A DNA stretch of 50,304 bases from a virus: positions 1 to 50,304 of IMG/VR virus record IMGVR_UViG_3300046660_000304; one strand, written 5' to 3'. A program made the translations under genes and the position numbers. The notes beneath the pieces were generated by a model. That model made no database searches, was not told where the DNA came from, and worked only from the letters and a program-made list of their open reading frames with translations. How positions within the stretch are numbered: the first letter of the stretch is position 1; each line of letters opens with the position of its first letter. Shown one piece after another: positions 15,727-22,878 of this stretch.

Positions 15727-15743
15727 CCTCTCTGTTCCGTTTC
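15727..15743 (-). promoter_or_regulatory. Degenerate 17-base motif, tandem copy
   Basis: It reads GAAAC GGAAC AGAGAGG, matching only the two right-hand blocks. It abuts the better copy at 15742-15758, giving a tandem pair before the winged-helix gene. Confidence 0.35.
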
Positions 15744-15758
15744 TCTCACTTCTCTACA
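15742..15758 (-). promoter_or_regulatory. 17-base motif / promoter candidate before the winged-helix gene
   Basis: An exact copy (TGTAG AGAAG TGAGAGA) with TTGACG at 15763-15768 spaced 17 bases from GAGAAA. It occupies the 52-base gap between the 93-aa gene and the winged-helix gene. Confidence 0.65.
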
Positions 15759-15769
15759 CGCGCGTCAAG

Positions 15770-16051
15770 TCAACCCAGCAACAAATTCTTGTATTCCCGC
15801 AGCGTCGGCGATAGTTCTTCGGCGGCGATCTTTTTCGACACCTCGACGATCCAGTGCGCGGTGCATGCTTCAGCCAGGGTCATCATCTCAGGCAGCGTCA
15901 TCGAGTTAATCGGCCGCATCGTGTTGACGGACTGCTTCAGGTGCGCGGCCATCGCCCACGCGCAGCTCTCGCGCAGCGCGTCCACCCATTGATCGTCGGG
16001 GTTCGGTGGCCGCGGACGCGTCTCCGGCGCCGGCTTCTCAGGTTTCGGCAT
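15770..16051 (-). CDS. Hypothetical protein (93 aa)
   Basis: A Pro-rich N-terminal 20 residues is followed by helices with Met- and Ala-rich faces. No family was recognised. The start overlaps the upstream gene by 14 bases, and the next gene has its own motif-marked start. Confidence 0.55.
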   Translation of the reverse strand: MPKPEKPAPETRPRPPNPDDQWVDALRESCAWAMAAHLKQSVNTMRPINSMTLPEMMTLAEACTAHWIVEVSKKIAAEELSPTLREYKNLLLG

Positions 16052-16295
16052 GAGGGTCTTGTGGTGGTTTCACAGGATCGTGGAAGAGGCGCATCTCAAC
16101 GTCCTCAAATTCTTCCGCATCCACCACGTCTGACGGGTCGATAATCAGCTCTGCGAGGTCATTGAATTCATCATCGTCGGCCTCGTCCTCGACCAACTTC
16201 TGATAACGCTCGAACGTCTCGCGGCTGATGGTCCTGATCTGGTCGTAGGACACTTCTTGCCGGGCCGTGATCCTAACCGTGACTGTATCGCTCAT
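16038..16295 (-). CDS. Hypothetical acidic protein (85 aa)
   Basis: A short beta-rich N-terminus (DTVTVRITARQEVSYDQI) precedes a strongly acidic helix with many Asp and Glu. The start overlaps the previous stop by one base (TGATG). Acidic early phage proteins often act as inhibitors or DNA mimics, but nothing here proves it. Confidence 0.55.
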   Translation of the reverse strand: MSDTVTVRITARQEVSYDQIRTISRETFERYQKLVEDEADDDEFNDLAELIIDPSDVVDAEEFEDVEMRLFHDPVKPPQDPHAET

Positions 16296-16759
16296 CAAAC
16301 TTCTCCTGAATGGTGTTGCGAAGGAAGCTCTGAACCCATCCCGCAGACGCCGCAGCGATCCTGGCCGGGCCAATGATTGCAGCGGGGAGGCTCTTCCTTC
16401 ATGTATCGGATACGCTCGGCGCACTCGTCGCATGCGTCCTGCATGATTTTGTATTGGCTGGTTGCCAACAGCGCCTTGTGAATGTCCTTGACGTAAAGTT
16501 CACCAGCCCAATCGCCTAACTGGTCACAAACCTTCGCGCACTCTTCGATGATGGCGTCTCGGTCCTTCTTTGCAGAACCCAATCCGTTGATCAGGTTTGC
16601 GAGATGAGCGTCCTTCGTCATGAACGCCTGTATTACAGAGGACAGCGTGAGCGCGGTGATCTGGGGCGGGACATCCGTCTCTCCGGATTCGAAGCGCTTG
16701 GCGAGCGTCTCAAGGCGGGACAGCTCGACCAAAATTGAAGTCTCTTGCGTGACGGTCAT
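16295..16759 (-). CDS. Hypothetical protein with C-terminal Cys cluster (154 aa)
   Basis: The protein is helical. The C-terminal third carries CDEC, CNHW and CGVCG, enough for one or two zinc sites. ATG 16759 overlaps the stop of the upstream 63-aa gene (ATGA). No family was recognised. Confidence 0.6.
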   Translation of the reverse strand: MTVTQETSILVELSRLETLAKRFESGETDVPPQITALTLSSVIQAFMTKDAHLANLINGLGSAKKDRDAIIEECAKVCDQLGDWAGELYVKDIHKALLATSQYKIMQDACDECAERIRYMKEEPPRCNHWPGQDRCGVCGMGSELPSQHHSGEV

Positions 16760-16947
16760 TTTCCGATCCTGCCTCGATAAGGCTCTGTAGTGGTCCAATG
16801 GGCGGCCAACTGTTCCGCAGCCGATGGTTTCAATCCCGCTCGCCTTGTCATCAGCTCGACAAGATCCGCCTTCCCCAACTGCCGGCGCGCTCCGAACCTG
16901 TAGAGCGCGCCAAGCCTGATTTCCTGGACCGCCTTACGCTGCGGCAC
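16756..16947 (-). CDS. Hypothetical small basic protein (63 aa)
   Basis: GTG 16947 is the most likely start (a TTG at 16965 is possible); both overlap the end of the first operon gene. The central LGKADLVELMTRRAGLKPSAAEQLAAHW looks like two helices of a small helical domain with DNA-binding character, but no family is assigned. Confidence 0.5.
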   Translation of the reverse strand: MPQRKAVQEIRLGALYRFGARRQLGKADLVELMTRRAGLKPSAAEQLAAHWTTTEPYRGRIGK

Positions 16948-17095
16948 ACTCGTCTCCCGCCTCAATCCAGTCCAAAATCATGTCGCGGAGCTGTTCGTCC
17001 GAGGCGGCTTCGATCACGGCCAGGTCGAACTTGCATTCGAAGATCGCCGCGATTTCGAGTTCTGCCCGGCTGGTGTTCTGGTCGATGATGGTCAT
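16934..17095 (-). CDS. First gene of the leftward early operon (53 aa)
   Basis: A small acidic helical protein that begins after GGGAGACGG and lies immediately downstream of a near-consensus sigma-70 promoter. It was not recognised as any family. Being the first product of the operon, it may have an immediate early function. Confidence 0.6.
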   Translation of the reverse strand: MTIIDQNTSRAELEIAAIFECKFDLAVIEAASDEQLRDMILDWIEAGDECAAA

Positions 17096-17117
17096 GTCCG
17101 TCTCCCGTGATCTGATA

Positions 17118-17146
17118 TTGCGTTTATAAGCGATATTGGATATGAT
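17118..17146 (+). promoter_or_regulatory. Rightward promoter of the RHH gene
   Basis: TTGCGT at 17118-17123 and TATGAT at 17141-17146 are 17 bases apart. The spacer contains one half-operator (ATAAGCGATATT) and a palindromic operator lies just downstream of the expected start site, so the promoter looks self-repressed. Confidence 0.75.
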
Positions 17147-17151
17147 GTCAA
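17123..17151 (-). promoter_or_regulatory. Leftward early promoter
   Basis: On the minus strand, TTGACA (17146-17151) and TATAAA (17123-17128) are spaced exactly 17 bases, close to sigma-70 consensus and the best promoter in the window. It overlaps the rightward promoter almost entirely and drives the 8.1-17.1 kb operon. Confidence 0.85.
17126..17137. promoter_or_regulatory. Operator half-site O1
   Basis: ATAAGCGATATT repeats the left arm of the palindrome at 17153-17166. It sits between the -35 and -10 of both promoters, where bound protein would block polymerase. Confidence 0.6.
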
Positions 17152-17152
17152 T

Positions 17153-17166
17153 AAGCGATATCGCTT
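17153..17166. promoter_or_regulatory. Palindromic operator O2
   Basis: AAGCGATATCGCTT is a perfect 14-base palindrome, 26 bases from the copy in O1 as measured between arm starts. It ends 15 bases before the RHH start codon. Ribbon-helix-helix dimers commonly bind such short palindromes in tandem. Confidence 0.7.
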
Positions 17167-17180
17167 TTAGGGAGATAATT

Positions 17181-17354
17181 TTGAAAAAAGTTGAGACCAG
17201 GGGCCGTCCCGATATGAACGTCAAGCCAACCGTGATCCGACTCCCGGCCGGGATGCCGGAGCGCATTGACGCCATTGCCGGGCCAAATAAGAGGGCCGAG
17301 TTCATTCGGGAAGCCGTTGAGAAGGAGTTGAAGCGACGGGAGCGGAAGGGGTAG
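17181..17354 (+). CDS. Ribbon-helix-helix DNA-binding regulator (57 aa)
   Basis: The strand KPTVIRLP followed by helices MPERIDAIAG and KRAEFIREAVEKELKRRE is the Arc/CopG type fold. The TTG start at 17181 is preceded by GGAG at a 6-base spacing and is preferred to ATG 17214, which has no clear ribosome site. The gene reads away from the leftward early operon, and its promoter region carries repeated operator-like sequences. It is probably the repressor of both divergent promoters. Its 3' end overlaps the convergent gene by 53 bases. Confidence 0.8.
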   Translation: MKKVETRGRPDMNVKPTVIRLPAGMPERIDAIAGPNKRAEFIREAVEKELKRRERKG

Positions 17355-17979
17355 GGCCGCGATGCTCTGGGCGCGAGAGCGCGAGTGATTCCAGCGCCGT
17401 TCGGATGTCGCCGCGAACGACACTTGCCTGAAAGCACATCCCGGCCACGTCAGAACCCACAATCGCGGCCCAAGCGCGCTCAACGTCTGCATCAGTCACT
17501 TGGACTGCCTGCGGTTCATTGCGAGTGAGGAAAAGCACATCATCAGCAGCCAAAAGATACTCGGCTTGGTGTGTCTCTTCTTCCCATTCCATGTGGTGCT
17601 CTGGCGCGAACTTATGCCAAAGGTTGATGGCAATGCGCTCCCGTAGGAGGCCGTCAGCCACACTGCCGGCAGAGAAGGGCGAGACCGGCCGGCGCAGACA
17701 CTCGCCATTGAGCAGCTTCACGAACTCGTCGCCGTGCGAACCTTGTTGAATGGCGTATTCGAATGGCTCATCATTGACCTTGAGCCAGTGGACTTGATCC
17801 CCCTTCTTGTTCTCGACCGGAGCGGCCGGCGGCTGGGCGGCGAGTGCGGCATCGATCTGAGCTAGAAGTCGATCAGCCCACGGCACATCGGTATCCGGCT
17901 CGATGTATTCCCGAGCCGCTATAAGCGCATCCCGCATCCCGCATCCTTGGGCATCATTGAAAGTGTGGTCCTTGGTCAT
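17302..17979 (-). CDS. Hypothetical protein (225 aa)
   Basis: An Ala-rich helical N-terminal part (DALIAAREYIEP, WADRLLAQIDAALAA) leads to a mixed domain with Trp and His, and a Pro-rich tail. It is the last gene of the second minus-strand operon and its ATG overlaps the XF1762-type stop (ATGA). No family or function was recognised. Confidence 0.6.
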   Translation of the reverse strand: MTKDHTFNDAQGCGMRDALIAAREYIEPDTDVPWADRLLAQIDAALAAQPPAAPVENKKGDQVHWLKVNDEPFEYAIQQGSHGDEFVKLLNGECLRRPVSPFSAGSVADGLLRERIAINLWHKFAPEHHMEWEEETHQAEYLLAADDVLFLTRNEPQAVQVTDADVERAWAAIVGSDVAGMCFQASVVRGDIRTALESLALSRPEHRGPTPSAPVASTPSQRLPE

Positions 17980-18449
17980 GCTGCAAGCCTCCTCAGCCAG
18001 CGGCGCTTTGGTTCGGGGCGTTCGGCAGGTTTGCGGGCGCGGGAAGGGCGGTCCCATTCGCCGCCGTCGGTGAGACCCATATCGATGAAGCCAGCGCCGA
18101 CGAGCGTCTTGCCGCTTTCGTGGGGCAAGGTGTAGGTCCAAGCCTCAAGGTATCCGAGAGCTTTTGCAGCTCGGCAGAGTGAACCGTAGAGCATCGTGCA
18201 TGCCGGGGCGGCATGGTTGCCGACGCCAGGAAGTCCCTCTTTGGCTGCTACGCGCGTAATGACGCCGCGCCCCGTATTCTGCCAAACTCGCGAGGGGTTG
18301 CCGAACACTGCAACCGCGCAGCATTCCCCATCGGGGCCGATTATTTGCGCCGCGAACAACCCGCCTTGAAGTTTCTTTAGATGGCGATGCCACGCGGCCA
18401 CCTGCTTCGTGGCAGCCTTAATTGTGCATGGCGCGACGCGATAGGTCAC
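17976..18449 (-). CDS. XF1762-family protein, acetyltransferase-like (157 aa)
   Basis: The sequence fits the XF1762 family found in phages and prophages: an N-terminal AAWHRHLKKLQGG, then AVAVFGNPSR, a central ITRVAAK, PACTMLYGSLCRAAKALGY, TYTLPHESGKTLVGAGF, and a C-terminal WDRPSRARK. The fold is thought to be related to GNAT acyltransferases; the substrate is unknown and a link to DNA modification is only speculative. The start is GTG 18449, overlapping the upstream stop. Confidence 0.8.
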   Translation of the reverse strand: MTYRVAPCTIKAATKQVAAWHRHLKKLQGGLFAAQIIGPDGECCAVAVFGNPSRVWQNTGRGVITRVAAKEGLPGVGNHAAPACTMLYGSLCRAAKALGYLEAWTYTLPHESGKTLVGAGFIDMGLTDGGEWDRPSRARKPAERPEPKRRWLRRLAA

Positions 18450-18607
18450 TTCGCGCCCCTTTCATCTCTCAAATATTCGGCGACGGCTTCTTCCCATCGG
18501 CGAGTAGCCCTAACGGGCTCGATAAAATGCCCGTAGGGCTCCAAAGCCGTTCGCTTTGTGCATCCGGGTATCGTGGCGGGCGCATCCGATGCCGGTTTCT
18601 CGATCAT
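18446..18607 (-). CDS. Hypothetical small protein (53 aa)
   Basis: A short protein ending in a helical, charged tail (WEEAVAEYLRDERG). ATG 18607 overlaps the previous stop (ATGA), and its stop overlaps the next start. No family was recognised. Confidence 0.5.
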   Translation of the reverse strand: MIEKPASDAPATIPGCTKRTALEPYGHFIEPVRATRRWEEAVAEYLRDERGAK

Positions 18608-18807
18608 CGGTCGCCCTCCGCTTCGTAAATCATGCCGCCGGCACCGTTGCAGGCCTTGCAAGTCAGGACTTGGGCGCACGGCGGGTCGATAGACCAACTG
18701 CTCACACCTTCCCAGACCTCGATTCCGCCTTCGCCGCCGCACTCGGGACAGTCAAGCCAGGCCTCCGGCACACTTTCACTCCCAGCGGAAGAACGGGGAT
18801 CTAGCAT
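18604..18807 (-). CDS. DnaJ-type zinc-finger small protein (67 aa)
   Basis: Two CxxCxGxG-like units (CPECGGEGG and CKACNGAGG) form a single zinc finger of the DnaJ central type. There is no J domain. The start at 18807 overlaps the end of the membrane micro-protein gene. Probably a small zinc-binding adaptor; the partner is unknown. Confidence 0.65.
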   Translation of the reverse strand: MLDPRSSAGSESVPEAWLDCPECGGEGGIEVWEGVSSWSIDPPCAQVLTCKACNGAGGMIYEAEGDR

Positions 18808-18932
18808 TTGATTCTCACATTCTTGAGGATCCAACCCAGTGCGAGCAGGCCGAGCACGATGGGCACGCCGGCGAACACCCAACTCATGACGGGTATGATG
18901 TACGGTGCGGCCGCGGGGATACTGAAGTTCAT
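18801..18932 (-). CDS. Membrane micro-protein (43 aa)
   Basis: Residues 8-36 are strongly hydrophobic (one membrane helix), with a short basic C-terminus. It overlaps the RuvC-like stop (ATGA) and the start of the zinc-finger gene, so the operon architecture supports it. Function unknown. Confidence 0.55.
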   Translation of the reverse strand: MNFSIPAAAPYIIPVMSWVFAGVPIVLGLLALGWILKNVRIKC

Positions 18933-19384
18933 GCGACACCTCCCGTCTTCAGGACCAGGATGGCGATCGCATCGGCCTCGTTGTCATCGCAGGGGTCGTA
19001 GCCGCGTCGGCGCGCCTCGGCGATCATCTCGTCCTTGCTCGCCTTCCCATTTCCCGTCCAGAATTCTTTGATTTCGCCGACCGGCACGGATTGATATTCG
19101 ACACGGTTGTCGACGCACCACGCTTGCAGGACCGCTAAGAATCCACCGTAGACGTGCGCTGCGGTCGTGCCGAGATGCCGGCGCACTTCTTCAAAGTAGA
19201 TCATCTTTACGCCGCTATCCCGCCGCATGATGTCGAGCTGTTCGCGGAACCGGATGAAGCGCATGCCAACGCTTTCGATCCGCTTGTTAACCGAAAAGTC
19301 CCATGTGCCGCTGATGCAGACACCGGTGGGGTGTAGCAGCGCGAAGCCGGTGCTGGTACCGAGGTCGAGGGCCAGTGTGCTCAC
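18929..19384 (-). CDS. RuvC-like Holliday-junction resolvase (151 aa)
   Basis: RNase H-fold motifs of phage RuvC-type nucleases are visible: Asp7 in LALDLGTSTGFAL, Glu65/66 in IYFEEV, and Asp134 and Asp138 in the C-terminal CDDNEADAIAIL. It likely cuts branched DNA before packaging. The start is GTG 19384, overlapping the previous stop (GTGA). Confidence 0.88.
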   Translation of the reverse strand: MSTLALDLGTSTGFALLHPTGVCISGTWDFSVNKRIESVGMRFIRFREQLDIMRRDSGVKMIYFEEVRRHLGTTAAHVYGGFLAVLQAWCVDNRVEYQSVPVGEIKEFWTGNGKASKDEMIAEARRRGYDPCDDNEADAIAILVLKTGGVA

Positions 19385-20034
19385 GTCAGCGGCTCCGTGC
19401 GTTGCGGGACCAACTTCAGGCTGCTCGGATACCAGCCGCCGCGCGGATAGTTGGTGGTGTCCACCAGCACGAACTGATTATCGAAGCCGACAACAGTGCC
19501 GCGCTGTCCGTCGTACACCTTAACCATGTCCCCAACGGTGAAGCCGTGGCGGGACTCACGCTGGACGACAGGATTGGATTTTTGCGCGCCGAGCGCAGTC
19601 CGGCAGATCGCCTCGCTCATGCTCTCGCCTGGCTTCTGCTTCACCGCGATGTAGCCGCCGGCGGCCGGAATCACTGGCGAGCCACCTTCGGTCTTGGCGC
19701 CGCGCGGCAAAGGCAACCCGTGCGCCTTCTCCAGTTCTTCCTGCAGCAGCGCCAGCGCGCGCCAGGCCAGAGCTCCGCTCTCGCGCACATCGCCGTCGAA
19801 CTGGCCATGCCGCGTCAGGTGACGCGCACAACAATCGGCGTGATCCATCGACTTGCCACGGGCATGATGCAGCGGCTCGCCTGGATTGTGCTTCTCGTTG
19901 CCCTGGTGCGACACCCACGCCACATAGGCGAGCGCGTCGGGGAAGTAGGCCAGTAGGCCGCTGAACATCGGATAGGTCTTGCGCGTGGCGCTGTCGGCGA
20001 CGAGCAGCCGGTCGCGTTGCGTTGTTTCGGTCAT
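19381..20034 (-). CDS. dATP/dGTP diphosphohydrolase-like protein with SH3-like tail (217 aa)
   Basis: The N-terminal 110 residues follow the pattern of the phage dATP/dGTP diphosphohydrolase N-terminal family (YPMFSGLLAYFPDALAYVAW, then HADCCARHLTRHGQFD and ALAWRALALLQEELE). The C-terminal 50 residues (FTVGDMVKVYDGQRGTVVGF...GGWYPSSLKLV) look like a small beta-barrel of KOW/SH3 type. It may adjust the dNTP pool during replication. The catalytic activity is inferred from the family name only. Confidence 0.65.
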   Translation of the reverse strand: MTETTQRDRLLVADSATRKTYPMFSGLLAYFPDALAYVAWVSHQGNEKHNPGEPLHHARGKSMDHADCCARHLTRHGQFDGDVRESGALAWRALALLQEELEKAHGLPLPRGAKTEGGSPVIPAAGGYIAVKQKPGESMSEAICRTALGAQKSNPVVQRESRHGFTVGDMVKVYDGQRGTVVGFDNQFVLVDTTNYPRGGWYPSSLKLVPQRTEPLT

Positions 20035-20038
20035 AGTG

Positions 20039-20251
20039 TCAATCCTGCTGATCGTGGATGGTGTGAGCGCAGGTCGACACGCGCGACCAATAGCTGCGTA
20101 TAAACAAACGGAGGGCGATAGGGTCGACACGCGACAGCCCCATGTGCCGCTCCATCAACGACGCCAGCATCGCAGCCGCGTCTTTTGCGTCTTGCTCAGA
20201 GATGCGACGCTGGCCTTGCGACTGCCCGCCGTGATAGCCGGTACCGTTCAT
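20039..20251 (-). CDS. Hypothetical protein (70 aa)
   Basis: A Gly/Gln-rich start is followed by two predicted helices (EQDAKDAAAMLASLMERHMG and DPIALRLFIRSYWSRV). The ATG overlaps the upstream stop (ATGA). No family was recognised. Confidence 0.55.
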   Translation of the reverse strand: MNGTGYHGGQSQGQRRISEQDAKDAAAMLASLMERHMGLSRVDPIALRLFIRSYWSRVSTCAHTIHDQQD

Positions 20252-20418
20252 AGTCCTTCCCCCGTGCTCAATCCTTGCGACAGGCACAGCTCGCACGCGG
20301 TGCCGATGAAATAGGGCGGCCGTTCGTAGTCGTCCGCCCATGGCGCGATGTGCAGCCAGAAGCCGAACCACCGAAACCAGCCAGCGGCGTGCGCGGCGCG
20401 CTCGCATTGTTGCGACAT
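20248..20418 (-). CDS. Hypothetical Trp/Cys protein, first gene of its operon (56 aa)
   Basis: A compact aromatic protein (GWFRWFGFWLHIAPW, then ERPPYFIGTACELC) with three cysteines in all. It begins 6 bases after a 17-base motif copy that heads the 17.3-20.4 kb minus-strand operon. No family was recognised. Confidence 0.55.
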   Translation of the reverse strand: MSQQCERAAHAAGWFRWFGFWLHIAPWADDYERPPYFIGTACELCLSQGLSTGEGL

Positions 20419-20424
20419 CTCGAA

Positions 20425-20441
20425 TCCCTCACTTCCCTACA
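20425..20441 (-). promoter_or_regulatory. 17-base motif heading the minus-strand operon
   Basis: It reads TGTAG GGAAG TGAGGGA, one base off consensus. Upstream on the same strand TTGACA (20469-20474) stands 17 bases from CATGTT (20446-20451), so here the motif would fall at the transcription start. Confidence 0.6.
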
Positions 20442-20473
20442 GCGGAACATGCGTCGGGTTCGATTGACTGTCA

Positions 20474-20490
20474 AGCGTAAAAGTGAGAGA
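20474..20490 (+). promoter_or_regulatory. Partial 17-base motif, rightward copy 1
   Basis: It reads AGCGT AAAAG TGAGAGA: the right-hand blocks are exact, the left block is not. It faces the deoxyribosyltransferase-like gene. Confidence 0.45.
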
Positions 20491-20499
20491 TATGCAATC

Positions 20500-20516
20500 T
20501 CTACAAACCAGAGAGG
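20500..20516 (+). promoter_or_regulatory. Partial 17-base motif, rightward copy 2
   Basis: It reads TCTAC AAACC AGAGAGG, a weak match 26 bases after copy 1 and 10 bases before the start codon at 20527. Confidence 0.35.
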
Positions 20517-20526
20517 GATTCTGACC

Positions 20527-20916
20527 ATGAAGATTTATTTGGCTGCGCCATTCGCCGACCGCGGCAAGATGGAGACCATCGCCAACTACTTGAAGGTCAA
20601 GGGGCACGAGATCACGGCCAGTTGGGTCTATGGTGGCGAGGACGGGCTTGACCGTCGGCAGATCGCGCTGCTCGACCTGGATGACGTCGACAAGGCCGAC
20701 GTCGTGATTTCCTTCACTTTCCCACGCGGAACGCCATCAACTGGCGGCGGCCGGCACGTCGAGTTCGGGTATGCGCTCGCCAAGGGGAAGCGCGTCGTCG
20801 TCATCGGCGAGCGGGAGAACGTGTTCCACCATCACCCGTCGGTGAAGCTGCACGCGTCCGTCGATGATTGGCTGCGAGATACCGCATATGAGGAAGCATT
20901 GGCGATTCTAGACTAG
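20527..20916 (+). CDS. Nucleoside 2-deoxyribosyltransferase-like protein (129 aa)
   Basis: The N-terminus MKIYLAAPFADR, the central ALLDLDDVDKADVVISF and the GGRHVEFGYALAKGKRVVVIG segment match the small nucleoside deoxyribosyltransferase family, with a candidate catalytic Glu in HVEFGYAL. Such enzymes exchange bases on deoxynucleosides and scavenge precursors. It is the first gene rightward from a divergent regulatory region. Confidence 0.82.
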   Translation: MKIYLAAPFADRGKMETIANYLKVKGHEITASWVYGGEDGLDRRQIALLDLDDVDKADVVISFTFPRGTPSTGGGRHVEFGYALAKGKRVVVIGERENVFHHHPSVKLHASVDDWLRDTAYEEALAILD

Positions 20917-20944
20917 CCCTTGTGTCTTCCGCTCGCGCTCAGTT

Positions 20945-20961
20945 TGTAGGAAACTGAGAGT
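20945..20961 (+). promoter_or_regulatory. 17-base motif before the primase-helicase gene
   Basis: It reads TGTAG GAAAC TGAGAGT, 21 bases before the ATG at 20983 and 28 bases after the previous stop. No TTG hexamer is in the -35 position here. Confidence 0.6.
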
Positions 20962-20982
20962 TCGCCATTTTGAGGGGCCTAC

Positions 20983-22878
20983 ATGTTTGCCACTAAGCTG
21001 GATGCCGCGCTTGCCGCGCGCGCTCAAGGGTTTAACGTCTTTCCAGCAGTGGAAAACACCAAGGTGGCCAGGATCAAAAACTGGCAACACCTGGCCACCT
21101 CAGACGAGAAGCAGATCCGGGAATGGTGGGGCCAGTGGCCGAACGATAACGTCGCGGGCCTCACTACCGACAAGCTCGTGCTCGACATCGACGTCAGAAA
21201 CGACGGGCACGTATCGTTCAAAGAGTTCATGGACATGTCTCAGCTGGTCGGCGATGAGCTGACCAAAACGACCGTCCACAAGACGCAAGGCGGCGGCAAG
21301 CACGTCATTTATGCGTTGCCGCCCCACACCCACATCAAGGGCGGCGCTCACAAGTTCGGCCGCGGCCTCGACCTGAAATCCTGGAATGGCTACATCTTGC
21401 TGCCGGGCAGCACGATCGACGGCAAGTCATACGAACGACAGAACCAAGCGCAAATCGCGCTCGCGCCGCAATGGCTGATCGACAAGGGCAAATCGCACCG
21501 TCAAAAGACCGACGCCGCCGGCAAGCGGATCGTCGAGGAGGACGACCAGGCGCGAGAGCTGTTCGAGCAATGGATGCAGAAGCATGCACCCATGGCCTAT
21601 GATGGTGAAATCGACGACACCACATACAAGATGGCGGCCAGGGGTTACGACTTCGGTTGCAGCGAGCAGACCGTGCTCGAGGTCGTGTCCGCGTGGGATG
21701 AAACAAACTGCTTCCCGCAGAACGATCCAGACCGCTTGCTGGTCGTGGTCGAATCGGCCGGGCGCAACCGGGAAAAGGCCATCGGCGCGAATCACCCAAG
21801 CGCGCCCGGTTTCGAGCCCGTCGAGATCGACGAAACAAAGGCGCCACACATCGAAGCGGAACAAGCCGCGCGCGCCAAATTCTACGCGATCCGCGCAGAC
21901 GAAGGCGCCCGCACCGCGCTCACCCGCCGCGGCAAACCCTTAATCAAAGGGATCCTCAACTGTAGCACCATGTCGGTGCTTGTGGGCCCACCTGGCGGCG
22001 GTAAGACCTTCCTGGCGATCGATTGGAGCTATCACATCGCCAAGGGGCTGGAATGGGCCGGCAGGCGCACGCAGCAAGGCGCTGTGGTCTATCTGGCGGC
22101 GGAAGCCGGCCACATGATCCTGTCCCGCCTGGCGGCCCTGGAGCAGCACTACGGGCCGCTCGGCGATGCACCGCTCTACATGGTTCCGTGTGGCGCCGAC
22201 TTCGCCCACGGCGCCGAGGACGCGAAAGCGCTGCTGGCGCTGATCCGCGACATAGAGAAGCAGTCGGGCCAGAAGGTGGTGATGTTCGTGGTCGACACGT
22301 TGGCCAGGGTGTTGGCCGGCGGCGATGAGAACTCGAGCAAGGATATGGGCGCCATCATCCGGGCGGTCGACTTCATCCGGGAGCAGGCGGACTGCCACAC
22401 GCTGGTGATCCACCATCCGAACAAAGCAGGCACTGGCGGCGGGCGAGGGCACTCGAACGTGTTGGGCGGAACCGACACCGAGATGCAGATAGACAATCAC
22501 ACCCTGGTATTCAGCAAGCAGCGCGACATGGCGATGGGGGCCGACATCAAGTTCAAGCTGGTGCCCGTCCACATCGGCAAGGATGACGACGGCGAGCCCG
22601 TGACAAGCTGCGTGGTTAACGTACCGAAGGCCGGGGAGGACGAGCCCCGCGGGGAATTGACCGGGCGACTTCGCGACGTTTGGGACCGCCTCGAGGCCGC
22701 TTTGTTGGACGCAGATTTGACCACGTTTGACATGGCGTTTTTACGGAAAATCGAATTTGACAATGCTCCGACGAGAACTGGGATTTTGAAATGGATGTCA
22801 GAATTGTCAGAAAATGGGTATGTCAAAAAAGCGCAACGGGGTCAGTGGGTTACAGCCAATGTCACCAATGTCAAATAA
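20983..22878 (+). CDS. Prim-Pol primase fused to RepA-type helicase (631 aa)
   Basis: The N-terminal 250 residues form a bifunctional primase-polymerase domain: metal-binding Asp68-Ile-Asp70 in VLDIDVRNDG, then HKTQGGGKHVIY. The C-terminal half is an AAA-type hexameric helicase of the RepA kind with Walker A GPPGGGKT at residues 335-342 and Walker B MFVVDTLAR. A final 60 residues look like a winged helix. It supplies both primer synthesis and unwinding for the family A polymerase encoded at 8.8-10.9 kb. Repeats of TGTCA begin in its last 90 bases. Confidence 0.93.
   Translation: MFATKLDAALAARAQGFNVFPAVENTKVARIKNWQHLATSDEKQIREWWGQWPNDNVAGLTTDKLVLDIDVRNDGHVSFKEFMDMSQLVGDELTKTTVHKTQGGGKHVIYALPPHTHIKGGAHKFGRGLDLKSWNGYILLPGSTIDGKSYERQNQAQIALAPQWLIDKGKSHRQKTDAAGKRIVEEDDQARELFEQWMQKHAPMAYDGEIDDTTYKMAARGYDFGCSEQTVLEVVSAWDETNCFPQNDPDRLLVVVESAGRNREKAIGANHPSAPGFEPVEIDETKAPHIEAEQAARAKFYAIRADEGARTALTRRGKPLIKGILNCSTMSVLVGPPGGGKTFLAIDWSYHIAKGLEWAGRRTQQGAVVYLAAEAGHMILSRLAALEQHYGPLGDAPLYMVPCGADFAHGAEDAKALLALIRDIEKQSGQKVVMFVVDTLARVLAGGDENSSKDMGAIIRAVDFIREQADCHTLVIHHPNKAGTGGGRGHSNVLGGTDTEMQIDNHTLVFSKQRDMAMGADIKFKLVPVHIGKDDDGEPVTSCVVNVPKAGEDEPRGELTGRLRDVWDRLEAALLDADLTTFDMAFLRKIEFDNAPTRTGILKWMSELSENGYVKKAQRGQWVTANVTNVK

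Noticed and set aside
8833-20034. 2-aminoadenine (Z) genome system, suggested by a family A polymerase with a dATP/dGTP diphosphohydrolase-like protein
   Set aside because: No PurZ-like adenylosuccinate synthetase gene is present, so the key enzyme is lacking.
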